Notes: generated from the sequence alone by a model not told the origin. A stretch of DNA of 64,000 nucleotides from Porogramme epimiltina (GCA_900155495.1 FTLJ01001018.1:1-64000); one strand, 5' to 3'; shown: positions 10,557 through 22,548, counted from the stretch's first letter. A program made the numbers and translations.

Positions 10557-12652
10557 CTAGCTCGAACGCTTGAAACGATCCAAGGCAGAAGGCTTCTGTG
10601 GTTCCTCAGCGCCACTCGCGATCGCTTGCGCCTTCCGTCGCTCCTCCTTTTCCCTGTCTAGCTTCGCGCGCACGGCCACCTGGAAACCCCTATCAGTAGC
10701 CGGAACGACACAGACTACCACAACGAATGATGTGCCACTCACCGCCCTGGGGTCGATGACATTCTTGCGCTGCTTCCGGAGGAACCTCTTCAGGCTCTTG
10801 TTCTTCCCCCTCATTTTCTTCTTCTCCTTCTCCGCCTTCGTCATCGCGCGCTTCTTCTCCCCATCCTCGTCTCCACTCTCCGCCACCCCGTCGTCCTCGT
10901 CGCCTTCTTCCGTTTCGTCCGCCTTGCCGGCCACACGCAGCCGCTCGTGCCTCGGCAGCCGCGCGAACGGAATGTCGTGCGCGCCGTCGACCGCAGTAGT
11001 GAGCTTCGGTGTCGGCGCGAGCGAGCCGACAAAGTCCGGATCGAGCGCGATCGCATCTGGCTGGATCTTGTCGAGGAGGCCTTTGACCTCGCGTTCGCGC
11101 CGGGCCTTCTTGTTCTCGAATGGATCCGCCTCCGAGCTGTCGAAGTTGGGCTCACCGACGCCGGGGACGAGGATGCCGGACACGCCGGCAGCGTGTCCAA
11201 TAGTGAGCACGTCTTGGAACGGACAGAAACGTAGAGATGCGAGTGGCCGTTGCGGGACAGGGTGCGTGAGGTAGAGTGGGGGTGCGACGACACCGGGGAA
11301 GGGTGATTGAATGGACGGCTTGGAATATACCTTCGTACCTCTGTCAGTATGTGATGTACTGCAAATGATCAAGGCGAACGTACATTCACGCTTCCTCCGG
11401 TCGCTACGCCCAGGGCGCCTTTCTGACTCCAGTCGAGGACCGCGGTCCCACCTCGCGCGTTCCATGTCCTCACTGCCCCTTTCCAATTCCTACAGTCCCA
11501 CACCTTTACGGTGCCGTCCTCGCCAGAGGTCGCCATGTACCGCCCACCGGAGCTGGGATCGACGGACACACTCGACACGGGTCCCAAGTGTGCAAGTAAC
11601 CGTACTGCAGGATGGGGGAGATTGGGTGTCCAGAGTGTGACGGTACCGTTTTGGTGGCCAAGGTGAATAACGGCATTGTGAGGATTTTGACACATGGTGT
11701 GGCATGCACCAAGCTTAGTTCTGTGCTCCACCACAAGCTGACCAGTAGAAGTGTCTTGGTATTTGAGATAACCAGCATTGCCCTACGGGGGAATAAATGG
11801 ACTGAGTGAAAGATTTAGCAGACGCGTCACGTACCACGCTAGCAAGGAGCCAGTGATAGGGGAGGAACTCGAGCCGTGTGGGCTCTATGTGAGATTTGAG
11901 CTTGTGGAGTTCAACACCATCGCGGTCGTAGATGAAGACATATTTGTTTTGCGCTACTGCGAAATGAGAATGGTCCTGGAGGAACCTATGGCATGGGTCA
12001 CGGAAGATTCAATCAGGACGAGAAAAATGTACGAACGTGATATCTCGACAAGTCTCCCGAAGCTGGAGCTCTGCATGCAGAGTGCCTGCTTGCCAGTCAA
12101 ATGTTGCGACATGACCCTTCTTGCCTACCACGGCGAGATGCCTGGACACAATAAGGACAGAGGCGTGAGGGTGGGCAGAAGTGGGACGTACCTTCCGTTG
12201 CGAGTGTATCTGGTGCGGTACGGCCCTCCGTCCATCTTCCACTCTTGCCTGCCTTGTGCAGCTTGTTGACCCGCAGAGGAAGCAATCTCCGTCTGTCCGA
12301 CTCTCCATGTTTTCTCGAGCTCAGTTTCGACCTCGATGAGGCCTGCGTCCTCGGTGAGGAGAAGCTCTGCGTCCTTGACCAATCTCTTTGAGCGTGCATT
12401 TTGAGCAGATTGCCGAGAGAGGTCTGTGCGAAGCTTCTTGTTTCGTATGTGAGAGTACTTCTTCGCTTCTTCCGGAGGGGGAGAAGACGGGCGAAGGGAG
12501 CGGGGAAGGGTAGCGTGCTGGGAGACGGAGGCGGCAGTAGGGTCGTCTGTGGCTGGGGGTTTCCGGGAGGGCCCTGCTTTCGGCTTAGCGTCGTATTTGC
12601 GCTTTTTGTTGAGCGGACGTATGGCATCCGCCTTGGCGATGAGGGCGTCCAT
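10557..12652 (-). CDS. UTP7: UTP7 / WDR46-like U3 snoRNP WD-repeat protein
   Basis: Nucleolar component of the small-subunit processome needed for 18S rRNA processing (UTP7/WDR46 family knowledge). The start at ATG 12652 gives MDALIAKADAIRPLNKKRKY, a basic N-terminus. The family block RLVKDAELLLTEDAGLIEVE and ELEKTWRVGQTEI follows, then GPYRTRYTRNGRYV. WD-repeat exons include MATSGEDGTVKVWDCRNW and HLGHQNGTVTLWTP. The C-terminal BING4CT module is clear: NFDSSEADPFENKKARRERE, VKGLLDKIQPDAIALDPDFV and FARLPRHERLRVAGK. A Lys-rich tail ends ALDRFKRSS. Between them sits an acidic DEEGDEDDGVAESGDEDG-like insert. About seven exons; the last intron is at VIDPRAV. An in-frame Met upstream of 12652 exists but the leader is not conserved-looking. 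Confidence 0.92.
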
Positions 12653-13252
12653 CGTAGCGCGGCGAGGAGGGAGAAGGAGAGCAAGTCTTGGTCCCCGCCC
12701 ACTCGCTCTGCACACTTCACCTCGCCCGCCGGCGCTTACTCAAAATTGTGCGAAGCGGACCGGTGGGCGCTTTTGCCTTGGACATCCCAGTCGGCCTATA
12801 CCAGCCACCATGCACCTCAGGCTGGCAGGGACACCACCATCTCCCTAGACCAGCATGTCGACCTCTAGCCCCGCTTATGTCGTTCTTTTCTTACATCTGT
12901 GTTTTAAACTCATATTCCTTAGATCTAGGGCAACTCCAATGGCGCACGTGTTAAAGGCATTGTGACCTTCCGTACTGAGTTTTCGCCGACATTTCATGAA
13001 CCATTCGTATGACTCTGTATCTCCCGCTCATTTGGACCGCGTCTCTTTGATGCGACATAAGTCCTACCCCGATTGTCGCACTCAGGATGATACTGCCATG
13101 AACTGAAGGCGAGTATGTCTTTGGAAACTCGCGTTTGAACTCTTTCACTCTATCCTCGTTCAAACAGCGCCTTGAGGCCTAGAGTCTCCCATAGCCATAA
13201 ATTCCAGTAACTCTCACTTCTGCTCTGCAGATGCATCCCCGAAACCTCCCGA
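12653..13252. other. Intergenic region
   Basis: It holds the UTP7 promoter (C/G-rich part at 12653-12800) and about 400 bp of AT-richer sequence before the pseudogene. No frame of coding quality was seen. Confidence 0.35.
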
Positions 13253-14043
13253 ATGCCGTCTTCCTCAATTGCAATGTCTCGGGCAAGGAAACGTAAGAAA
13301 CGCCCATCAAGTAGGCCTGTGCTAATACGAATCCCCGCCCGTTCCCTACGGTAAACATTTGTTTGACTCGCCTTATCACTAAATTTATCTTACACACCAT
13401 ACACTGTCCCGCCTCTCGATGACGTCAAAAGTGTTGGAGACGGTGATGAAGGTGAAGACGATGACGACGATGATTTACGGAAAGCGATTATCAGCGCCTG
13501 CGAAACCTTCGGTGTCAAGGAGGAAGAAGCCTTACTTCAATTTGGACTAGACAAGTCTCAACACTCCAACAGAGGGCCACGACACGAGCCGGGACTGTGA
13601 GAGGATAACCCCCAAGCATTAGAAGACGTTTTGGCCCAGTATATCTGGGCCCGCGCGTTTCTTAAGCGTCCTGAACATGGAGGACTTGACAGCACCTTGT
13701 GGCATGAGGGTTGTGGAGATACATGGTTCGCCGACTTCTCCTTTCCAGAATTGTAAGTGCGCATGCTTTAGATATCCAATGCGTCCGTTAGGAGTGCCTT
13801 CTTTCTGCCCGCAGAGAAGATCTGAACAGTCAGGCTGGGCTACTCGGGCTGCGCGATATTCAAGTTGACGGGGATGTTTTCGAACGACTTGATGCGGTGA
13901 CTGAGGAGCCTGGAGACGATGTCAGCTCCCTTTTTTCGACCCCACAGCCCAACAGGATGTTATCGCAGCGCAGTCGTCCCTTAAATTCCATTGATTTTAT
14001 AAACGCATCTTCGGAATGTGACTGGATGAGCACGTGTGAGTGA
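13253..14043 (+). pseudogene. Probable pseudogene of unknown family, in-frame TGA
   Basis: The start ATG 13253 gives a basic leader (MPSSSIAMSRARKRKKRPSS). A GTAAAC intron then joins in phase to VGDGDEGEDDDDDDLRKAII and CETFGVKEEEALLQFGLDK. The same frame meets TGA at 13598-13600 and continues as EDNPQALEDVLAQYIWARAF, STLWHEGCGDTWFADFSFPE and, after another intron (GTAAGT...CAG), LLGLRDIQVDGDVFERLDAV. It stops at 14043. The text on both sides of the TGA has protein-like composition, so one nonsense change (CGA to TGA would fit) has probably broken it. I do not recognise the family. A rescuing intron cannot be excluded, since GTGAGA overlaps the TGA, but the acceptors available are too close or break the frame. 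Confidence 0.45.
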
Positions 14044-14513
14044 CATGACGCGTCAATGCAAACCGCAAATGTTTGTTCGCACGTTAGACCCAAACAGACC
14101 TTAGCCTGCCTGATGTCCAATCATGTATGCATCCACGATCCCACCTGCCTCCCACTCGTATGTATATCCTCCCAGGTCTCTCTCGAGCCCCTGAAGAAGT
14201 GACCTTGTCAGGAATGATGCGAGGCCGGCGCCTGTGTGGCAATGGCCGCTTGGTGACACGAGGCCCCTGCCTTGTACTCGTCGCCTCATCGTCCTCCCCG
14301 AATCTCTTGTCCCCCGGCATTCCTGGTCCAGTTTCGCCTAGTACTTGATGCCCTGCATTGTAATTAGCTTCTCCTGGCTCAAGAACATCCTTTCCTGGGG
14401 AAAAGCCTCGTCGCTATAGACACGCTCCGAAGCGGCCTCCCGTTCATAATAAATATTATGCCCCCAGGCTTCCCGAGTCTTCACTACGCCGCAAGCACCA
14501 CGCCCGCACAGCA
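14044..14513. other. Intergenic region
   Basis: It contains small overlapping frames on both strands without coding quality. It probably includes the promoter of the orphan-family gene at 14514. Confidence 0.35.
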
Positions 14514-16005
14514 ATGGCTCACCTTATGTCTTTCGCTGTTGAAGCGGCTCGCAACTACCTTTCTCATGTTTCTTTCTCGCGATCGTCATTTTCTAGTGAT
14601 TCTACGCAGTTCTTTCAGCTTTCCGTCCAGCAGCCTTCCACCCAAGCAGACTGTTCAGAGTCCCCCGACCAGGATATGGACATAGAACCCGTTATGTTGA
14701 CCATTGATATGGGTCCGTACGATCCACCGAAGGCCCTTGAAAGGCGGCCACTTGAAAAATTTGCATGGTTTGCACATGATTGTGAGTTTCGCTGTATTTC
14801 TGGATCCCTTCGCGACGTTCTATGGCTAAATTCTGGCCCATTAGACCACACTATCCCCACCGTATACGGCCGTATCCATGCCGAGGGCAAGGTCTGCAAG
14901 CGTGAAGAGAGCGTTCCTTTTCCTTATCACAGCTACATGGAGTACGTTTCTCTTTCTGATCCGAACCGGTGTGTAGCTGAATACTGGCTCTAAAAGCATC
15001 ATGCTGTCTATCATCGATGGACCCCTTCAGATCGTTCGCTCGTGGTCGAAGCTCGTATATCCTGGCGTGAACCACAACTTTCACATGGCCCACGTCTTTG
15101 GTCCCAACCAACCTCACAGGCTCGTCGGATGGGTCGAATGGACACAAGAGGCGTACCATGCATCTACCAAAACTACCACGACGGAGGCCATCATGAACGC
15201 CTTCGTGTTAGACCCGGAAGTTTCGTTGGAAAATCTTGGCCGCTTTGCAGCACCGCACATCGTGAGCTCCTCGATTTACACCCGGCGGCCGCATTTACTC
15301 ATGAATTCTGAGCAGTCTGCAGAATCTTCCACCGAGATTGAATCGTGGTGCCTACAGTTGTGGAGAAAGGTACTGTCAACCTGCTCACGATCATTCCTGT
15401 GTAGTACTGTTGCTTGAAATTGCGAGGTGCAGATCTTGGAAGTATGTTCTCGGAATGGCGCGGATTGGTTCATCATCACCAATCATACGACATGGGTTTT
15501 CGGGATGCTCTCGTCTTCGTTCAAAGGTGAAGTGTTCCAGCGCTTCCGTCTGACTGATTATTCACGCTCCCACCTGAAGATCGACCAATAGCGTGGACAA
15601 CTAATGCGCTCTCGGAGGTAGCACCTCTCCCCCATATTGCATATCCACTTTTCTTTTGGCTCTCGGTTGCCATCACGCCACGAGCACTGCAAACATCGAT
15701 GTCGATGTGCATCACGCCAACAGAAGTGAGTGCATTTGTCTGCTACTCTCCTTGAGTCTTCTCTTTGTAGCACTTGATGCTATGACTGACCTGGTTGTTT
15801 AGGCAATCTCGCGCCTTTACGTGTTGACTGATATGGATGACGAGGGAGCCATTGACGACCTCGAGGCTTCAGACGATGAGCTCTCCGATGCAGACCTGAA
15901 GGTACGTTGCTGTTCCATATACTTGTCCGCCGCTCAGATCCCCACACCCTCTCGCTGCAGAGGAAACTGAAGCTCTCGCAATTCCACATCGTGAAACGGG
16001 CATGA
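14514..16005 (+). CDS. Uncharacterised orphan-family protein (member A)
   Basis: Function unknown. The ATG at 14514 opens a Ser-rich N-terminus, then MLTIDMGPYDPPKALERR and LEKFAWFAHD. A GTGAGT intron joins to YHTIPTVYGRIHAEGK, and further exons give LVYPGVNHNFHMAHVFG and HRLVGWVEWTQEAY. The C-terminal half has NGADWFIITNHTTWVFGML and, after another intron, VAPLPHIAYPLFFWLSVAI. An acidic segment (MDDEGAIDDLEASDDELSDA) and a basic end KRKLKLSQFHIVKRA close the protein, with the stop at 16003-16005. The WFxxTN...WxFG block is matched by the gene at 40983, so both belong to one family that seems expanded in polypores (inference). No signal peptide is evident. Confidence 0.7.
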
Positions 16006-16393
16006 GGCTGGAATATAGCCCAGGACTGGGCCTGCTATGTTAAAAGTTTTCCGACAACAGTAGGGTTTCAAGTTAAATGACGTTGGTTTGGAGGGACGCT
16101 GGCACGAATCATTGTATAACACACATAAATGGAATCCTTGCATATGTATTGGAGAACTGCGTTTATAGCAGCTCTCCAACGTTTCAACGCTCCTAAAAGC
16201 GTCTGCCACCCGGGCCGCTACACGCCATATGGCCAAAATGCCACGAGCGCGCGTCTAATGTGCAGTGTGATTTCACATTTCGAGTTCAAACCACCACCAT
16301 CCGCGTTCTTAGCCTTGCAGGATAGCACACACACAGAGCGGAGGTCGCGCCTTCAAACGATACCTTCGCGTACACTCTCTGGGAGCCCTACCA
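16006..16393. other. Intergenic region upstream of USB1
   Basis: 388 bp between two genes on the same strand. No coding frame or motif could be supported. Confidence 0.35.
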
Positions 16394-17543
16394 ATGAAGA
16401 GAGTCTCTGCCTTGGTGGACTACGAAAGCTCTTCGGACGACGACACTGGCCTGGAACCTTCCACAGCCCCGACTCCACCGATCGACATCGCTTCACCACC
16501 ACCACCGGCGAAAAAACCAAGGTGAAGTAGCAACAATACCGTACTCTTCACTCAATGTGTTCTTAAGGAACTACAGGAAACTTCCTAGCTTGGCTGCACA
16601 TCTACAGATCCAAGCCCCCATTGACAACCCGGCCCTCCACCAGGGCCGCAAAAGGAACACACCGCATGTCGAGGGCCAATGGGCCGCCTATGTATACATC
16701 CCGCTGGTCGTTTCGAAGCGGTCTAGGTTGTTTGACTTGCTTCTCCGAATATTTGCATCCGCAAGGCAAACTGTGCCCTCGCTTCATCCCATAGGGCTTA
16801 CGACGACTGACGTCACCGTTTCGAACGAAGATATCGCGTCCACAACACCAGAGAGACGCAGTCAATCTGTAGAGCTGCACATATCTTTGACGCGTCCGGT
16901 ATATCTACGAGTCCATCAACGTGATGACTTCAAGCGAGCCGTTCGAGAGGTCTCTAGATCTAGACACAGGTACGCCCCTCTTGTTCTATACGCCCAATTG
17001 ATGGTGTCACCGACATTTATAACAGGTTCTCTGCATCATTTGCTACATTGTCCGAGTTGACGAACGACGAGCGTACACGGACCTTCCTCACACTAGAAAT
17101 TGGGGCAGGGCACGATGAGGTACGTCGGGCGGACCCTGTCCGATTAGCTGGCTGCTGAGTCGTGATCACAGCTGCAGTCGATCGCGGAGGCCCTGGGACC
17201 TACGTTGAGGTCCTTGCGGCAGCAAGAGTTTTACCAAGACCCGCGTTTCCACGCATCCATTGCGTGGGCCCTTCTGGACAACGTGACGGATTCTTCGGCT
17301 ACATCGCCGAAGTCGCCGACACCAGCTGCAGACCCGGCAACAAAACCCACCTCCAGTGGCGAGACTCCAGGCGGCGAAACTGAACCCACGTTCATTACGA
17401 TACCTCACTTCCCCTTCAACCTCGTTTCTGAGCTCCAACAAGAGTTTCGCCACGAGCTTGTGAAGACCGGCGTAGGAGCTTTCGAGGTGGAAGAAATTCA
17501 CGTCCGGATTGGCAAAGATGTTAGCAGGTGGAAACTGAGCTGA
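16394..17543 (+). CDS. USB1: U6 snRNA 3'-5' exonuclease/phosphodiesterase USB1
   Basis: 2H-family phosphodiesterase that trims and protects the oligo(U) tail of U6 snRNA in the nucleus (USB1/Mpn1 family knowledge). The start at 16394 gives the family-type N-terminus MKRVSALVDYESSSDDD, then a Pro-rich linker and PPPAKKPR. The fold begins at GQWAAYVYIPLV. The two catalytic HxS motifs are visible: VELHISLTRPVYLR (His-Ile-Ser) and DPRFHASIAWALLDN (His-Ala-Ser). Between them lie LTNDERTRTFLTLEIG and SLRQQEFYQDPRF. The C-terminus is EVEEIHVRIGKDVSRWKLS. Introns interrupt after PAKKPR, near 16970-17026 and near 17119-17171. An extra Pro/Thr-rich insert follows ALLDN. Convergent with tRNase Z. Confidence 0.92.
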
Positions 17544-17810
17544 AAGGTGCCGCCAAGATCGTTACTTGCGCTAAATCCTGGTTACCTTCGTCTCCTCTGT
17601 TCGCTTCTGTCGGGGTCACTATCCTCTGTATTACTGGTTCAATATCCAGACTCTTTCATCATTGACCGTCGCAATGACCGCTGCCCGTTTGAATGATCGC
17701 GCTTTCTAGAGGATTGGGCTTGTAATACAAAGTAAACGTACAGCGGACTTACGACCCTAGCAAGATTCATACATAGGGAAACAAAACTCTAGGAACTTCC
17801 TTCCTTCCGG

Positions 17811-19811
17811 TCACCGTCTTTCGTCTCTTACCCACCGGTCATCGCGCCTCCGATCCCTGTCACCCCCACGGTTCCCATGTCCGCGTCCACCATCGCCCTC
17901 GTAGCTGCTCGTGCTATCGAACCGCCTCTTCCTGTCCCACTGCCCATCGCTCCCGCCTCCATGTCCCCGTCCGCCGGCGCTCCCCTCCACCCTGCCGAGC
18001 GGTGGAAAGTCCGCATCAGTGGGCGGGTCCGGGCGCGGCGCGCGGTAGACGTTCGGCGGGATAGAAACGACGTGGAAGTCGATCGCGACCTCGACCTGCA
18101 CAGGCTTCCCAGGCGCCCACGCCTGTGCGGCCTGCCGCTCGATCTCGCGTGCAATCCCGTGCCGCAGCTGCGCCTGCGCGCCCTGGGTATACGATGGATC
18201 GGGTGCGGGGAACCTTCGCAGACAAGAGCAGTGGGCAGTCAGCGACAGGTGGCAGGGAAAGGGAGCAGATAGAGGCGTACCGGGCGCCGATGTGGTTGAG
18301 GACAAGCCGCTCAGCTGAGATCGTGCGCGCAAACGCGCCCGCCATGCTGGGGACGCTGTGCCCGCGCGCAAGCGTCTTCTCAAGCACGCTCGCAGGCGTG
18401 CGGTTCCTACCCGTGCGGCCCGTCGGATCGATGTGCGGCGGTATGTGCGCGTCGGTTGCCTCATGCACGAGGAGCGAGACGGGGACGCGCACAGGCGCGC
18501 CAACACCCCAAGGGTCACGCTGTGGTAGGGCTGCGGTAAATGGTGGGTCGTCGTGGACGAGCGGCGCGAGAGTGGAGGGGTCGTAGGTGTCCCCGAGGAT
18601 GACCAGCTTCCGGGGTGGTGGGGACTGTGAAGAGAAGGAACCGGACGGAATCTCACGAATAATGTAGCCTATGCAGGGATCTGCGGAATGTGAGATGATA
18701 GTGCGGGCGTCTGCAGGAGAGCGACGTACCGCGGTGCTGGATGGGGCCTGCATCCACTATGGCGCCCCATGTGTGGTGAGGTTCCATGTGGATGATGCGC
18801 CGCCAGTAGCCGTGCGCGTCGCACCGAATGTCTCGACCTATACACTCGCTGGCGCTTCGGACGTCGAACTCGTCTGAGGATCCCGGGGGCACATCGGCCG
18901 CCACGGACGGCTCCTCTCCGTTGAAAAGGAGCTCATGAACGACATAGGAGAACTGGCTGTGTGTATGTGTCATGTTCCAGAGCATCCTGATCATGCGCCT
19001 GATCCCTCGCGGACCAAAGATTTCGACGCGAGGTGGGTCGGCGTTGGGTGGGTCCGAGTCATCTGGAACTGGCTTTGGAATGCCGAGGATGTTTCTGAGA
19101 AAAGTGAGGGTACCCATTGTATGGTCGGCTACGAGACATCAGCATGCAGCAACAATCGACCACCGAAGGACGTGGACGAGCGATGCCATTGTATAAGTGA
19201 AACGAGAGGTGGTGCAAATAGTACACCATTTGCCCAATACGAAGCAAAAGAAGGAGTTGTGATCGACAAATAAAGCCGCGTTTGGTAGTACAATGTAAAC
19301 GGTGGTATTGGGTGGATCAACGTGCGGGAGCAGAAAGAAGAATCAAGCGTGGCGAAGGCGGTGATAAGTGATAGGGATGGGGGTTCTGTAATCGAGCGCG
19401 GGGTAGGGGAGTGCCAAGAAAGGCGCATATAGGAAGGTGTGGGGGTGCAAGAAGCAAAGGGACGGACGGGTGCTCACCATGCATATGGGTAATGAAGATC
19501 TTGGAAACCTGGCCCATGCGAAGGCGGTTGTACCCCGGGCGATAGGGCTGCTGCTCGAATTGACGCACGGTGCCTTCCGCGCAATCAACCACTGAAAAGA
19601 GATATCAGCGGTTGAGTCGCTCAGCTATCCGAAGGTGGGCCGTGGCGCGGGGAGGATTGAGACGGGTGAGATGGGCGAGGGGAGAAGGAAACGTACTCCA
19701 GAGGGAGCCATTGCCGAGGGCATCTACGACGAGACTGGAGCAGTTGCGAGATTGAGTGGGGCCGCCACCACTGGTTGTGCCGATGAAAGTGAGTGTGATG
19801 TTCTGAGACAT
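17811..19811 (-). CDS. tRNase Z, short form (3' tRNA-processing endonuclease)
   Basis: Metallo-beta-lactamase-fold endonuclease that removes the 3' trailer of pre-tRNAs (family knowledge). Starting at ATG 19811 the protein begins MSQNITLTFIGTTSGGGPTQ, the usual tRNase Z start. Motifs in order: MVDCAEGTVRQFEQQPYRPG; THMHADHTMGTLTFLRNILG (the HxHxDH zinc motif, rebuilt across an intron at CATG^); KLVILGDTYDP (metal-binding Asp); SLLVHEATDAH; RGHSVPSMAGAFARTISAER; and ERLVLNHIGARF. The single-length domain makes it the short (ELAC1-like) form. The final exon adds an RG/RD-rich disordered tail ending RRRDDRWVRDERR. The frame stays open upstream of MSQN and offers an in-frame ATG at 19973 (see findings). 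Five or more exons. Divergent from the membrane protein at 20447. Confidence 0.93.
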
Positions 19812-20446
19812 GGTATTGGTGTCGGGCGCGGAGTGCCTGTGTTTCCAGCGGCAGGGAGGATGGTGGGTGCGGAGAGGGGAAGGAATGCTGCGGTAGAAAG
19901 AGAGGGGCGAAAAAGAGCGAGAGACGTGGGATGCGCTGTACAAGGGACGGTGCAGGCGGGCGACGAGGAGCATTACGGTCCCTGGGGCAGCCCTCCACTC
20001 GCCACTCGCGAGACCACGACCAAGCGCGGGGCGGGGGTGGCGTCCGCGGTGACGTCTTTGGTCACGGCGTGTCACCCATGCGCGCGTGTGACCCGACGCG
20101 TTTTGGCGCGGCGTGACTGCTTTGGGCTTCCCGCCTCCCTGCTTCTTGGATCTTGAACGCGGTCAAGTCGAGTCGCCCGCCGGTTCTCGCTCTCTCTCGA
20201 TCTGGGCCGTCTCGACGCTGTCTGACAGACGCTGTGCACGGTGGGCAAAGAAGGCGGGTCAATGTCGGAGGTTGGCAGACGCTTTGATGTTCTCACACGG
20301 CGCACTGTCGTTTCCCTCTCCCATCTTCTGTTCCCTCCGGCGACGATGATCTTTCTCTCCCTCCCCGCGCGATCTGGCAAGCAGCATTGCCCTTGCTTCT
20401 TGCCCCGCTCTGCCATGTCTCCCGCCCCCCGCTAGCTCACCCCGCC
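19812..20446. promoter_or_regulatory. Divergent promoter region, tRNase Z / membrane protein
   Basis: About 635 bp between divergent coding starts, or 473 bp if tRNase Z starts at 19973. GC-rich, with no clear TATA box. The promoter role is inferred from position. Confidence 0.35.
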
Positions 20447-22090
20447 ATGCACAACATCGTCCACCCCGTCGCGCTCCAGTCGCCCGCGGGCATCTTGAGG
20501 ACCGGCAATGCCCTCGACGCCTTTACAGACGCTCTTTACTCCGCAATCGTTCTCGTCGTTCTCTCCACCGCCGCAGTCGGCCTCTTCACAGGCCTCACCA
20601 TCTTTGCCGCCATCGTCCTTGTGTGAGTCCCCGCTATTCCCTCGCACTCACTCCGACCCGTTTCCTGACATTGCTATCCTTCAGCCAACGCGGCCTCAGG
20701 AGGCCCGGCGTCCTCTTCCTCTTCCTCGCTACCCTCTTGATGTACGCTTCCGCCGTCGTCTACTGGGTCGGCCTCCTCCTCAACACCATCGGCGTATACA
20801 ACGTCGTCCAAGCCTACGGCTCCCAGCTCCATTGCCAGGCCCTCGTCTGCGAGGCGGACGCGGGTCTGATCGCCCCTCCGCCTGGGGATTGCCCCTCTGG
20901 CCACTACGGACTCGCCGGTGCCATCCGCGCTCTCACCCTGTGCGCGCCGACCATCATCCTCGCCGTCAACGTACGTACTTTGTTCCGTTTTCACGTGCGC
21001 TTTTTTCGACGCCCTCTCCCTGTAGGTCATTCTCGGAGATGCTATCGTCTGGTGGCGGGTATGGGTCCTCTGGCCCCGCAGCCTTCTCGTTCGCACGTCG
21101 TGCCTAGTCCTTATCTGGATGACATTATGTACGTTCCCTCGATTCTCCCTTACACGTCCCTCAGCGCCCTCACACGAGCATCCCTTGTAGCCGCGGGCCT
21201 GTTCGACGTCAACGACTCGTGCCCTGCGTCTGCGTTCGCAGAGCTCCGTCAGTCGAATCTCGACTCCGACCCTCCCGGCACGCTTTTCGAACAAGACCTG
21301 TGGGGACTCGGCGCGTCCGTCCTCTCGCTCGCGACGAACTTTGTCGCTACCGCGCTCATCGGGATCAAAGCCTGGTACGTTTCGCGCCATGTAGGCCCGT
21401 AGCTCGGACCAGGTGCTCATGAGGGGTGGGGCGCGCAGGGAACACAGGCACATCCTTGCAACGGCGCAGCTGAAGCGGAGCACGCAAGTCGAGCGGGTGC
21501 TCTCGCTCCTGATTGAGTCGGGAGCGCTCTATTGTCTCTTGTGGGTGTGTGTGTGTTTGCCGTGCTTCGTGTATTCACGGCGGATCGACGCTGACACGAG
21601 GCGCGGACGATGGAAGATGGCCGTCGTCGCATACCAGGTCGTCTCTCAGGTCCAATTCAAGTCCGACCATCCGAAGCTCAACGCGTTGATGGCGGGCTTC
21701 GATTATTTCCTCAAAGGCTGTCTCATTCCGCTCGTCGTGCGTTTTCCCATCTCCGCGTGAGACCGTGCACTTGACTGACCCGCGCTCTCCCAGGGCATCT
21801 ACCCGACGGCGATCGTCATCCTCGTCGGGCTGGACAAGTCGCAGTTTTCGGGCACAGACCTCGGGCACTCGAGCCTAAGCAAGGTGTCGACAGTAGTGTT
21901 CCGGCAACCGCGATCGTCGACCGCGTCCGCGAGCAGCACGCGTGTGAGCGGTTCTGTGCAGTACGGCCCCGTCGCGGCGAGCGAGCCGCGGGAGGCGGAC
22001 GTTGCTGACGAAGAAAGGGCGCTGTCTTCGCCCGTGGTCCAGTCGCCCGCGGAGGAGCAAGAGGGAATCATGCGACAGATTGAGCGATGA
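20447..22090 (+). CDS. Multi-pass membrane protein, basidiomycete type
   Basis: Uncharacterised integral membrane protein. The start at 20447 gives MHNIVHPVALQSPAG. Hydrophobic spans in order: ALYSAIVLVVLSTAAVGLFT, GVLFLFLATLLMYASAVVYW, IRALTLCAPTIILAVN, LLVRTSCLVLIWMTLL, ASVLSLATNFVATALIGIKA, LSLLIESGALYCLLWVCVCL and ATAIVILVGLDK-like (PTAIVILVGLDKSQF). That makes about seven spans. Conserved-looking pieces are AYGSQLHCQALVCEAD, GDAIVWWRVWVLWPRS and LKRSTQVERVLSLLIESGAL. The topology and the GD-x-VWWRxxVLW and ESGALY patterns match a large Agaricomycete family of 7TM-like proteins with no known ligand (recognition from memory, no search). The C-terminal 70 residues are Ser/Glu-rich and cytosolic-looking. 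Short introns interrupt most spans; stop at 22090. Confidence 0.8.
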
Positions 22091-22548
22091 AAGCGCCGCC
22101 AAGAGATATGCTGGGTGGATGACTTCATCGCGAACGTCATATGGATGGCGCTGTCGCGCACGAGACGGCTCGCGCACCGCAGGGCGGGGCTGCACGGCGC
22201 AAATTGGTGCTGCTGTGCGGGATGGCTGCCGCGATCATATTTCCCGCAGCACGGGTCTGCGGCCGGGCAGGGATGGGGGGTATTAACAGGGACTTTTGCG
22301 ACTGCTGGGCAAGGGACATTGTTAAGCAATAGGCAGATAAGGACATGTATACCAGTGCACTCGTCAGCATGCCGCAGCGCGAGCACCTGTTGTTTAATAC
22401 ACGAATAGACTTGGGCTCGAGGTAGTAATGGGAAGCGAGTGCCGCAGTGCCGTGACGGATGGGATCCCGAGCGTCGCGGGGGCCAAGCGGCGGCGAGAGG
22501 AGCGGCAAGCGGATGCTTTATAGGCTGTGGCTGCGGGCGTCTGGGAGC
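22091..22548. other. Intergenic region between tandem genes
   Basis: It holds the 3' UTR of the membrane protein and the promoter of the glycosyltransferase. The frame of the downstream gene is open back to 22459, so part of this stretch could be its N-terminus. Confidence 0.4.
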
